From Anaerolineae bacterium (GTDB lineage Bacteria > Chloroflexota > Anaerolineae > Aggregatilineales > Phototrophicaceae): 53,314 nt of DNA. The notes beneath the pieces are model-generated. The model was given only the letters and a program-made list of their open reading frames with translations. It ran no database searches and had not been told where the DNA came from. Shown here piece by piece: positions 9,175 to 16,148 of the stretch. Where the stretch lies: contig JAHDWN010000024.1 in assembly GCA_023382675.1 (NCBI GenBank), positions 1-53,314 on the forward strand, given 5' to 3'. Made by a program: the position numbers and the translations under genes. The first letter of the stretch is position 1, and every line of letters starts with the position of its first letter.

Positions 9175-9175
9175 G

Positions 9176-9388
9176 CAAACTAGCGAATTAGCCAGAAGCC
9201 AATACTCAACTGCCAACATTCAAGACCGCAAAGTCCCCTTTCCGAAATCAGAGAGGGCATTTAGAGGTGAGGTGAAATGGCCGGAAGCAAATTAGTCGAT
9301 TAGCGAATTACACATCAGCTAAAAGCCGACAGCCGATAGCCGAATGCCAATAGCCAACCGCCAATACCCAAAGACCAACAGCCAGGCA
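9176..9388 (+). repeat. composite repeat: two heptad arrays flanking a short palindromic core, upstream of moeA
   Basis: Left part (9176-9225): units such as agccaga, agccaat, actcaac, tgccaac. Middle (9227-9262): gcaaagtcccctttccgaaa and then tcagagagggcattt. Right part (9286-9388): a gcaaattagtcgattagcga leader, then agctaaa, agccgac, agccgat, agccgaa, tgccaat, agccaac, cgccaat, acccaaa. The same three-part arrangement occurs around 38276-38476 with the core inverted. It ends at the moeA start, so it forms the moeA 5' region. Confidence 0.7.
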
Positions 9389-9394
9389 ATGACC

Positions 9395-10639
9395 ATGAGC
9401 AGGACACCGGAATTCTTCAACGTGCAGCCGGTGAGGGCGGCGCTGGAGGCGCTGTTCGCCCAGTGGACACCACAGCCACGCCGCGAGATGCGCGATCCAC
9501 GCGCGGCGCTCGGCTGTGTGCTCGCCACGGAACTGCGCTCGCCCATCGACCTGCCGGAGTTCGCGCGCAGCACCGTCGATGGCTATGCCGTGCGCGCGGC
9601 GGATACCTTCGGCGCGTCGCAGTCCCTGCCAGCCTATCTGGCGTGCGTCGGCAGCGTCGCCATGGGCGAGCGCGCGGCGGTCACGGTCGGCACGGCGCAG
9701 GCGGCGGAGATCCACACCGGCGGGATGCTGCCGCCCGGCGCGGACGCCGTCATTATGATCGAGCGCACACAGACGATCGGCGAAGATGAACTCGAAGTGC
9801 TGCACCCGGTCGCGCCCGGCGAGAATGTCATCCAGATCGGCGAGGACGTGGCGCGCGGCGCGACGATCCTGCCCGCCGGGCACAGGCTGCGCCCACAGGA
9901 CATCGGCGGGCTGCTGGCGGTCGGCCTCACCGCGATCGCGGTCGCTGCCCCGCCGCGCATCGGCATCCTGAGTTGCGGCGACGAACTCGTCGCGCCGGAG
10001 GAGACGACTGCGCCAGGGCAGATCCGCGACATCAACGCGCACACGCTGGCGGCGCTGGTGACGCAGGCGGGCGGCGAGGCTGTGCTGCTCGGCATCGCCC
10101 GCGACACGTTCGACGATTACCTGGCGCGGGCGCGCGCCGCTTTCGCGGCGGTCGATCTGCTGGTGATGACGGCAGGCAGCTCGGTTTCGACGCGCGACTG
10201 GACACGTGCGGTCATCGACGCGCTCGGCGCGCCGGGCGTGCTCCAGCATGGGCTGGCCGTCAAGCCGGGCAAGCCGACGCTGATTGGGCTGGCGGCGGGC
10301 AAGCCGGTCATCGGCCTGCCGGGCAATCCGGTGTCGGCGCTGCTCGTCGCCCGCCAGATCGTCACGCCGCTGATCCAGCGGCTGCTCGGCGCAGCGCCGT
10401 GCCCGCGCATGAGCATCCAGGCGACGCTGGCAGCCAGCATTCCGTCTGCAACCGGGCGCGAGGACAGCGTGCCCGTATGCCTGAGCGAGCGCGACGGCGT
10501 GCTCATGGCCGAGCCGATCTTCGGCAAGTCGAATCTGATCTTTACGTTGATGCGCGCCGACGGGCTGGTGCGTGTGCCGCTCAACAGCAACGGCCTGCCC
10601 GCCGGAACGTTAGTCGAGGTGAATCCGTTCGATGCGTGA
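9395..10639 (+). CDS. moeA: molybdopterin molybdenumtransferase MoeA (first copy)
   Basis: A 414-residue MoeA that inserts molybdate into adenylated molybdopterin. The conserved segments are STVDGYAVRAADT (N-terminal substrate motif), LPPGADAVIMIERTQ, PPRIGILSCGDELV, a TAGSSVSTRDWTR stretch in the MogA-like domain and KPVIGLPGNPVSALLV. ATG 9395 is taken because AGG at 9384-9386 is then 8 bases away. ATG 9389 is an alternative two codons upstream, and the frame is open further back through repeat DNA. The gene shares 8 bases (10632-10639) with a second MoeA-like gene. Confidence 0.9.
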   Translation: MSRTPEFFNVQPVRAALEALFAQWTPQPRREMRDPRAALGCVLATELRSPIDLPEFARSTVDGYAVRAADTFGASQSLPAYLACVGSVAMGERAAVTVGTAQAAEIHTGGMLPPGADAVIMIERTQTIGEDELEVLHPVAPGENVIQIGEDVARGATILPAGHRLRPQDIGGLLAVGLTAIAVAAPPRIGILSCGDELVAPEETTAPGQIRDINAHTLAALVTQAGGEAVLLGIARDTFDDYLARARAAFAAVDLLVMTAGSSVSTRDWTRAVIDALGAPGVLQHGLAVKPGKPTLIGLAAGKPVIGLPGNPVSALLVARQIVTPLIQRLLGAAPCPRMSIQATLAASIPSATGREDSVPVCLSERDGVLMAEPIFGKSNLIFTLMRADGLVRVPLNSNGLPAGTLVEVNPFDA

Positions 10640-12542
10640 CATATACCTGGAAGACATCCCGCTGGACGAGGCGCGCGCGCGGCTGCTGAACGCAGCCAAC
10701 CCACAGCCGCTGCCCGGCGAAAGCGTCCCCCTGAGCGAGGCGTTGGGGCGCGTGACCGCCGAGCCGATCTTCGCGGCGATCTCGTCGCCGCACTATCATT
10801 CGTCAGCCATGGATGGCTATGCCGTGCAGGCACAGGCCACGACCGGCGCGACCGAGACCCGCCCGCTGCGGCTGGCGCTCGGCACGCAGGCGCAGCCGGT
10901 CAACACCGGTGATCCGCTGCCCGCCGGGACGAATGCCGTCATCATGATCGAAGATGTGCAGCAGGTCGCTGACGACGCCATCGAAATCCGCGCGCCGGTC
11001 GTGCCTTACCAGCACGTGCGGCTGATGGGCGAGGACATGGTCGCGACCGAGCTTGTCTTGCCTGCCAATCACCGGATTCGCCCGGTCGATCTCGGCGCAA
11101 TGGCGGGCTGCGGTCACGCCCAGGCCAGCGTCCGCCGCCGCCCGCGCGTGATCATCATCCCGACCGGCAGCGAACTGATCGCACCAACCGAGCGCCCCGC
11201 ACCGGGGCAGATCGTCGAGTACAACAGCCTGATGCTGCGCGCGCAGGTGATCGAGAGCGGCGGCGCGGCGGACGTGACGGCCATCGTCCCCGACGACCGC
11301 GACCGCCTGCGCACGGCCATCCAGGCAGCACTGGCCGAGCAGCCGGATCTGCTGCTGGTGCTGTCCGGCTCGTCGGCGGGCAGCCGCGATTTCACCGCCT
11401 CGATTGTGCGCGAATTGGGTGAACTGCTGGTGCATGGCGTGGCCGTACGCCCTGGCCACCCGGTCATCATTGGCGCAATCGGCAGCGTGCCATTGATCGG
11501 CGTGCCCGGCTACCCGGTGAGCGCGGCGCTGACCGGCGAGTTGTTCGTGCAGCCGCTGCTGGCACGCTGGCTCGGCCTCGATGCCACGGTCGAAGATCAA
11601 CCGCGCACGCAGGCGATCACGACCCGCAAGCTGACCTCGCCCACCGGAGACGACGATTTCGTGCGCGTGACGCTGGCGCGCGTCGGCGAGCGGCTGCTGG
11701 CGGCCCCGCTCAATCGCGGCGCAGGCGTGATCACATCGCTGGTGCGCGCGGATGGCCTGGCGCTGATCCTGCGCTTCAGCGAGGGCGTCGATGCCGGGCA
11801 AGCAGTCGAGGTGCGGCTCTACCACTCGCTGCGCACGATCGAGCGCACGGTCGCCGTCGTCGGCAGTCACGACCCGATGATCGATCTGCTGGCGCAGTTC
11901 CTGGCCGTGCGCTATCCCGGCGACCGGCTGACCTCGGCGGGCGTCGGCTCGGTTGGCGGGCTGGTCGCGCTGCGCCGTCAGGAGGCGCACATCGCCGGGT
12001 CGCACCTGCTCGACACCGAAACAGGCGAGTACAACTTCTCCTACGTCGCGAAGTATCTACCGGGCATCGCCGTGCGCCTGATCACCTTCGCGCATCGCGA
12101 GCAGGGCTTTTATGTCCAGCCGGGTAACCCGCACGGCGTGCATAACTTCGGCGATCTGCCGCGGGTGCGCTTCGTCAACCGGCAGCGTGGGGCAGGCACG
12201 CGCGTCCTGCTCGACTACGAACTCGGCCAGCGCGGCATCGCGCCGGAGAGCATCGCCGGCTACGAACGCGAGGAGAACACCCATCTGGCGGTGGCGGCGG
12301 CTGTCGCCTCCGGCATGGCCGACTGCGGCATGGGCGTCCGCAGCGGCGCGCTGGCGCTCGGCCTGGAATTTGTCGCGATCGGCTGGGAGCGGTACGATCT
12401 GGTCATCCCGCACGCGCATCTCGATCACCCCGGCGTGCAGCACGTGATCGCCCTGCTGGATGACGCCGAATTCCGCGCCGCGCTCGGCGCACAGCCCGGC
12501 TACGATACGCGCGAGACGGGCACGATCCAATTGGACACGTAG
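10632..12542 (+). CDS. MoeA-like protein fused to a C-terminal periplasmic-binding-protein-like domain
   Basis: A 636-residue protein. Residues ~1-400 are a full MoeA (SSAMDGYAVQAQA, LPAGTNAVIMIED, RPRVIIIPTGSELI, LSGSSAGSRDFT, PLIGVPGYPVSAALTG). Residues ~410-630 form a PBP/LysR-substrate-like domain: VVGSHDPMIDLLAQFLA, then GSVGGLVALRRQEAHIAGSH, FVNRQRGAGTRVLLDYEL and ASGMADCGMGVRSGA. Such fusions are known in archaea and anaerobic bacteria; the second domain resembles molybdate/tungstate-type binding folds. Its role (metal choice, or sensing) is inference. It overlaps moeA, so the two are made together, which suggests complementary functions, perhaps for different cofactor metals. Confidence 0.88.
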   Translation: MRDIYLEDIPLDEARARLLNAANPQPLPGESVPLSEALGRVTAEPIFAAISSPHYHSSAMDGYAVQAQATTGATETRPLRLALGTQAQPVNTGDPLPAGTNAVIMIEDVQQVADDAIEIRAPVVPYQHVRLMGEDMVATELVLPANHRIRPVDLGAMAGCGHAQASVRRRPRVIIIPTGSELIAPTERPAPGQIVEYNSLMLRAQVIESGGAADVTAIVPDDRDRLRTAIQAALAEQPDLLLVLSGSSAGSRDFTASIVRELGELLVHGVAVRPGHPVIIGAIGSVPLIGVPGYPVSAALTGELFVQPLLARWLGLDATVEDQPRTQAITTRKLTSPTGDDDFVRVTLARVGERLLAAPLNRGAGVITSLVRADGLALILRFSEGVDAGQAVEVRLYHSLRTIERTVAVVGSHDPMIDLLAQFLAVRYPGDRLTSAGVGSVGGLVALRRQEAHIAGSHLLDTETGEYNFSYVAKYLPGIAVRLITFAHREQGFYVQPGNPHGVHNFGDLPRVRFVNRQRGAGTRVLLDYELGQRGIAPESIAGYEREENTHLAVAAAVASGMADCGMGVRSGALALGLEFVAIGWERYDLVIPHAHLDHPGVQHVIALLDDAEFRAALGAQPGYDTRETGTIQLDT

Positions 12543-12589
12543 GCCGGGTTGGATGCGGAATGATCTTTATTCAGATGTGCCGCCTCTGG

Positions 12590-12694
12590 CCCTCATCCCC
12601 CGGCCCCTTCTCCCGAACGCTACGCTGGGAGAAGGGGAGCAAGTCCCTCGCCTAGCCGCACAGCGGCGGTCGGGAGAGGGATTTAGGGTGAGGG
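12590..12694. repeat. MITE-like stem-loop repeat (CCCTCATCCCC ... GGGTGAGGG family), copy 1
   Basis: The core starts with ccctcatccccc and ends with tttagggtgaggg. It contains an 11-bp inverted repeat (ccccttctccc/gggagaagggg) around a 12-base loop, and a second weaker hairpin (ccgc/gcgg). It is nearly identical to the core at 21810-21925. It occupies the gap between the MoeA-fusion gene and the DDN-like gene. Repeats of this style occur in many bacterial genomes. Confidence 0.8.
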
Positions 12695-12772
12695 AAAACA
12701 GGCCGCCGCCAGCGCGTCATGTTTGTGACTCCTTCTGTCTGAGCACGGAGACGCTACCAGTAAGGACTACCC

Positions 12773-13258
12773 ATGACCGAAAAGACACTCGTCACCCAGC
12801 CGCCGAGCGGATGGCTGCGCTTAGCGCTGCGCCTGCCGCTGGTGCTCTACCGGCTCAGGCTCGGCTGGCTGCTCGGCGAGCGCTTCCTGCGCCTGTATCA
12901 CGTCGGGCGCAAGACCGGCCAGGTGCGCGAGACGGTCGTCGAAGTCGTCCACCACGACCAACTGGGCAATATCTACTATATCGTCTCCGGCTGGGGATAT
13001 AAGGCGCAGTGGTATCAAAACCTGATGGCGATGCCGGACGTGGTCATCCAGGTCAGCAGCCGCCGTTGGGAGGTGACGGCGGAAACGCTGCCCCCGGAAC
13101 TGGGCGCGGACATCCTGATCAAATATCGCACCCAGCATCCACGCGCGGCGGGCGAACTGAGCCGCGTGATGGGCATCAACATCGCCCGCACCTCGCCGAC
13201 CGGGTTGATCGACATCGTGCGCGAGTCACTGCCGGTGATCGCGCTGCGTCCGCGTTAG
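12773..13258 (+). CDS. DDN-like (deazaflavin F420H2-dependent) nitroreductase family protein
   Basis: A 161-residue protein with an AAGGA ribosome site just before ATG 12773. It matches the F420H2-dependent reductase (Ddn/DUF385) family: YHVGRKTGQVRETVVEVV near residues 42-59, IYYIVSGWGYKAQWYQNLMA in the middle, and IQVSSRRWEVTAETL. These proteins form a split beta-barrel that binds coenzyme F420 and reduces quinones or nitro compounds. If functional, it implies that the cell makes or takes up F420. A hydrophobic N-terminal stretch (LRLALRLPLVLYRLRLGWLL) suggests membrane association. Its stop lies one base from the converging thioredoxin gene. Confidence 0.8.
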   Translation: MTEKTLVTQPPSGWLRLALRLPLVLYRLRLGWLLGERFLRLYHVGRKTGQVRETVVEVVHHDQLGNIYYIVSGWGYKAQWYQNLMAMPDVVIQVSSRRWEVTAETLPPELGADILIKYRTQHPRAAGELSRVMGINIARTSPTGLIDIVRESLPVIALRPR

Positions 13259-13259
13259 C

Positions 13260-13673
13260 TCACCTTCTCCATCGCCGTCTCGATCTGCGGCGCAGCACGG
13301 CGAGCGAGGCCACCCCACGGTTAACGTACTGCGGTCGCAGCTGCCCATCGAGCACGAACGTCGTCGGCGCGGAGAACACCCCCCAGCGATCCGACGCCGC
13401 CGTGTCTTCTGCCGCATTGACGCGGACGACGCGCAGTCGCTGGCCGAGCAGCGTCTCCAGCTCCGCCAGCACCGGCTGCTGCTGAGTCTTGCATGGGACG
13501 CAGAACGGCGTCGAGAAATAGACAATCGTCGGCGTGCCCTGGGCGACATCCGCCAGCAGCGGATCGACGGGCGCACGTGTCGCCAGCCGCCGCAGCGTCC
13601 AGCGGTTGTAGAGCACCCAGGCGGCGATCATGACGGCGGCGAAGACAATGACGATGAGTGCGCGTTCGAGCAT
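13260..13673 (-). CDS. membrane-anchored thioredoxin-like protein
   Basis: A 137-residue protein starting at ATG 13673, with AGGAAG 7 bases ahead. One transmembrane helix (ALIVIVFAAVMIAAWVLYNR) is followed by an extracytoplasmic thioredoxin fold with the active site FSTPFCVPCKTQ (C58, C61) and the cis-Pro loop SAPTTFVLDG. The likely role is thiol-disulfide exchange outside the membrane. It pairs with the DUF4395 membrane gene upstream (13823-14284), as in actinobacterial thiX-type operons. The C-terminus reads as an arginine run (RRRSRRRWRR). One base shift near 13287 would instead give QIETAMEKVS and a stop at 13255, which looks more native. Confidence 0.8.
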   Translation of the reverse strand: MLERALIVIVFAAVMIAAWVLYNRWTLRRLATRAPVDPLLADVAQGTPTIVYFSTPFCVPCKTQQQPVLAELETLLGQRLRVVRVNAAEDTAASDRWGVFSAPTTFVLDGQLRPQYVNRGVASLAVLRRRSRRRWRR

Positions 13674-13718
13674 GATCGATCTTCCTTGTTGCAATCTCAG
13701 CCTACTACGTTTGAATGA

Positions 13719-13787
13719 GTCCCCTCCCTTTCATCCCCTCCCCATCGCGATGGGGAGGGGACGAACCGCAGGTTCAGGGGTGGGGAT
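13719..13787. repeat. GC-rich palindromic repeat (ccccTCCCCATCG/CGATGGGGAgggg), copy 1
   Basis: A perfect 26-bp palindrome at 13735-13760 (ccccTCCCCATCG and its complement) is flanked by cccctccc and by a caggttcaggggtgggg tail. A second copy lies at 39215-39286. It lies in the gap between the DUF4395 and thioredoxin genes, which are otherwise a candidate operon, so it could affect their shared transcript. Confidence 0.75.
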
Positions 13788-13822
13788 GAAGAAACGCTTA
13801 AGCCATTGCCCCTAAATCTGCA

Positions 13823-14284
13823 CTAGGACCGGGCGACGGGCGCGTGAACGAAACCGGGGACGCCAAGGCGGTGCAGTTGGTAGTACATCAGGCAGCCGAC
13901 GCAGACCCCGGCGAACAGGTTGAGCGCCGCCAGCGCGACGACCAACCAGCTCAAGCCCCAGCCGAGCGTGCTTGACCCGGCAGCGAAGGCCAGCGTCGCC
14001 ACCAGCAGCACCAGCCCGCCGACCAACTGCGCGAACAGGTGCGGCTCTGGATGATCCAGCTTGACATCCGGGCGGACGATGCCCGCCGGTTTGAGCACGT
14101 GCTGGTAGATGCGCTTGAACAAACCTGCCTGCGGGAACAGCGTCCCGACCAGCATAACGGCGGCGACGAACATCACCAGCGCCGGCGCATTGAGCACGAA
14201 GCCGAGTACCAGCAGGCCGATAATGAAGGCCTGGTTGGTGCGCAGTGCGCTGTGATCGACACGTCTTTCGGTTGTATCAGCCAT
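13823..14284 (-). CDS. DUF4395 membrane protein
   Basis: A 153-residue integral membrane protein with about four helices (IIGLLVLGFVLNAPALVMFV, VAAVMLVGTLFP, LVGGLVLLVATLAFAAG, LSWLVVALAALNLFAGV). The family signs are VDHSALRTNQAF near the N-terminus and GVCVGCLMYYQLHRLGV, a cysteine pair, near the C-terminus. An AGGAGA ribosome site precedes ATG 14284. DUF4395 genes are commonly paired with thioredoxin-like and thiosulfate sulfurtransferase genes. The function is uncertain, with thiol or sulfur handling at the membrane a reasonable inference. The gene is preceded by a Cys-rich leader ORF and terminator (see 14375-14508). Confidence 0.82.
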   Translation of the reverse strand: MADTTERRVDHSALRTNQAFIIGLLVLGFVLNAPALVMFVAAVMLVGTLFPQAGLFKRIYQHVLKPAGIVRPDVKLDHPEPHLFAQLVGGLVLLVATLAFAAGSSTLGWGLSWLVVALAALNLFAGVCVGCLMYYQLHRLGVPGFVHAPVARS

Positions 14285-14374
14285 GGTCTTTGCTCTCCTG
14301 AGATAGTTCTGCGTGCCTGCTTTGTAGTTCGCGCCGGGCTGATTGCCGCCAGCCCAGCGCCTGCGATCAGCAAC

Positions 14375-14401
14375 AAAAAAGCCCCGGTGGTATGCCGGGG
14401 C
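14375..14401 (-). terminator. intrinsic terminator (attenuator) ahead of DUF4395-thioredoxin
   Basis: Read on the minus strand, gccccgg (14401-14395), a 7-base loop and ccggggc (14387-14381) form a perfect 7-bp GC stem followed by six U (14380-14375). It lies between the Cys-rich leader ORF stop (14428) and the DUF4395 start (14284), so it must be read through for the operon to be expressed. The RNA bases complementary to 14382-14391 can instead pair with leader-ORF bases at 14449-14463. Confidence 0.9.
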
Positions 14402-14427
14402 TTCGTGCTGACATGCCTATCTGGCTG

Positions 14428-14508
14428 TTAGCAACACAAATCCGAGCGACCACCTGCCGGGGGTGCTTTGCGCATACAACACATACACATGGCAAAGCGC
14501 GGATTCAT
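14428..14508 (-). CDS. Cys-rich leader peptide (26 residues), putative attenuator uORF
   Basis: The small ORF starts at ATG 14508 with an AAGGTGA ribosome site 4-5 bases upstream. The peptide begins MNPRFAMCMCCMRKA, continues PPAGGRS and ends DLCC: five Cys in 26 residues, three of them clustered at positions 8, 10 and 11 and two at the very end. An in-frame ATG at 14535 is an alternative start with a weaker site. A short translated ORF with clustered codons for one amino acid, followed at once by an intrinsic terminator, is the classic form of a transcription attenuator, here for cysteine. In mycobacteria, polycysteine short ORFs are reported upstream of DUF4395/thiX operons, the same downstream genes. 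Confidence 0.75.
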   Translation of the reverse strand: MNPRFAMCMCCMRKAPPAGGRSDLCC

Positions 14509-14553
14509 GTTGTCACCTTGTGTGACGGATACCATTCCATCAAGACGCCGCAG

Positions 14554-14581
14554 ATTATAAAGGCCGATGCGCATCTGTCAA
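14554..14581 (-). promoter_or_regulatory. consensus sigma-70 promoter of the Cys leader-DUF4395 unit
   Basis: On the minus strand TTGACA (14581-14576) and TATAAT (14559-14554) are perfect hexamers separated by 16 bases. The expected transcript start is near 14546-14547, about 38 bases before the leader ATG at 14508. The promoter lies just past the stop of the DUF4058 gene (14595), which is on the same strand, so the leader and operon have their own transcription start. Confidence 0.82.
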
Positions 14582-14594
14582 ATTTTGCTGCGAA

Positions 14595-15581
14595 TCAATT
14601 TCCGCTCACAAGCACAGCCAGTCGCCGCAGCGCCTCATCCAGATCCAGATGCTCGTATTCGCCGATCTGGATCGTCGCCGTATCGGGATCGACGCCGCGC
14701 GCGACCGCCTCGCACACAGCCAGCATCCGGCGGGCAATCCGCGCCTGATCGAATGGGCTGTAGTGATCGAAATTCAGCGGGAAGCGGGCATAATCGACGC
14801 TGCGCCCGTACAGACTCTCCTCGAACGTCTTGCGATAGGGCACATCCAGGTCGAAGTCGAGGCTGTCCTCGCCGCTCAGGGGGATATTGACCCTGGGCAG
14901 CGGATCATCGACGTGAAACGGGATTACGTCGCCCCAACCGGACTCCAGCGCCGGACGTGGATCGATGACGACCACGCGGTAAGGATGCGGGCGCAGCGCC
15001 AGTTTCGTGCTTTGCAGCCCGCGATAATTGGGCAGCGCCGCCAACGTCGGCGGGGTTTCGTGCAGGTAGTCCAGTTCGACAAACACGATCCCGGCGTGCA
15101 AGACATCCATACGCTTGGCGTGGTAGACCTCGGCGTCATCGCCGATCTTGTTGCTCGGCGATAGCAGTTCTATCCAGGCGACGGGCGTGCCGCGCGCAGC
15201 CTGATCTGGTCGCAGGCGATAAATGGCAAGCGCGCGGAAAGGGGTTTCGCTCACTGGATCTTCCGCCAACAATTCCATCGCCGGATAACGAAAGGCGCCT
15301 GACTTCAGCGACTGGACGGTCGCAGGGGCAGGATCAGGCTGGGTATCGTAGACCAGCACGTCTGCGCGCGGATTCCGGGCAGAGCCTTCAATGCGCCGGA
15401 TTTGCAGCGAGTCTTCAATCTCGGCGTCGTAACCGATTGGCAGCAGTTGGGCGCGCAGCGTCTTGTAGAGATCGCTGATCTGGTTGGTGTGGAAGCCGCT
15501 CCAGCCGCTTTCCGCCTGCCACAGGCTGTGCAAATGCGCGTTGATACCGCGATACAGATTGTGGATCGAATGGATCGGCAT
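14595..15581 (-). CDS. DUF4058 family protein
   Basis: A 328-residue soluble protein of the DUF4058 family, common in cyanobacteria and Chloroflexota. Typical traits are the N-terminal HSLWQAESGWSGFHTNQIS region, the central TPVAWIELLSPSNKIGDD (a pattern recalling nuclease-fold Uma2-like proteins), KRMDVLHAGIVFVELDYLHE and a C-terminal YRKTFEESLYGRSVDY. The function is unknown in the family, and relation to the PD-(D/E)xK fold is only suggested by the E-LxSPSNK pattern. Neighbours on both sides do not indicate a pathway. The gene is probably monocistronic, given the promoter and terminator around it. Confidence 0.75.
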   Translation of the reverse strand: MPIHSIHNLYRGINAHLHSLWQAESGWSGFHTNQISDLYKTLRAQLLPIGYDAEIEDSLQIRRIEGSARNPRADVLVYDTQPDPAPATVQSLKSGAFRYPAMELLAEDPVSETPFRALAIYRLRPDQAARGTPVAWIELLSPSNKIGDDAEVYHAKRMDVLHAGIVFVELDYLHETPPTLAALPNYRGLQSTKLALRPHPYRVVVIDPRPALESGWGDVIPFHVDDPLPRVNIPLSGEDSLDFDLDVPYRKTFEESLYGRSVDYARFPLNFDHYSPFDQARIARRMLAVCEAVARGVDPDTATIQIGEYEHLDLDEALRRLAVLVSGN

Positions 15582-15754
15582 CGTTCGTTGACTCGATTTT
15601 TCTTGATTATAGCGCGAATTGCGTTGTCACTTGCCCGCCCGCTCGATGAGATCAGCCTGGATCACCACACGACCAAAACGACATAGAGCGAAAATACTGT
15701 ACGCTATAGGCGCGAGCAGTCTTCAGAAGCAAAGCAGCAGAGAGGAAGAGATCC

Positions 15755-16126
15755 ATGAAACTCGGAGCATTTTCGGTCAGCCTGAGTGTCAAAGATTTGA
15801 ATGCATCGAAAGCTTTTTATGAGAAGCTGGGGTTTAGCGTTTTTGGCGGGGATGCCGCCCACAATTACCTCATCATGAAGAATGGCGATCACCTCATCGG
15901 CTTGTTTCAGGGCATGTTCGAGGGCAACATCCTGACCTTCAATCCCGGTTGGGATCAAGACGCTCAGAAGCTCGACTCGTTCACCGACGTGCGCGAGCTG
16001 CAAAAGGCGCTCAAAGCCAAAGGGATCGCCTTCCAGACCGAGGCTGACGAGACCACCAGCGGCCCCGCCAGCTTTGTCATTGTTGATCCTGACGGCAACG
16101 CCATCCTGGTCGATCAGCACGTTTGA
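15755..16126 (+). CDS. VOC (glyoxalase/bleomycin-resistance fold) protein
   Basis: A 123-residue single-module VOC protein. AGGAAGAG lies before ATG 15755. The fold pattern is clear: [23 protein letters not shown] at the start, [18 protein letters not shown] in the middle, and [18 protein letters not shown] at the end, as in glyoxalase I-type domains. Metal-ligand positions are not certain: the final strand has D-Q-H rather than the usual E. The substrate is unknown. It converges on the ABC exporter genes with 22 bases between stops. Confidence 0.8.
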   Translation: MKLGAFSVSLSVKDLNASKAFYEKLGFSVFGGDAAHNYLIMKNGDHLIGLFQGMFEGNILTFNPGWDQDAQKLDSFTDVRELQKALKAKGIAFQTEADETTSGPASFVIVDPDGNAILVDQHV

Positions 16127-16148
16127 GTGTTCGCGCTGGTGGCGTGGC

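Noticed and set aside
9176-9388. CRISPR-like array
   Set aside because: The unit is 7 bases with drift and there are no spacers of constant length.
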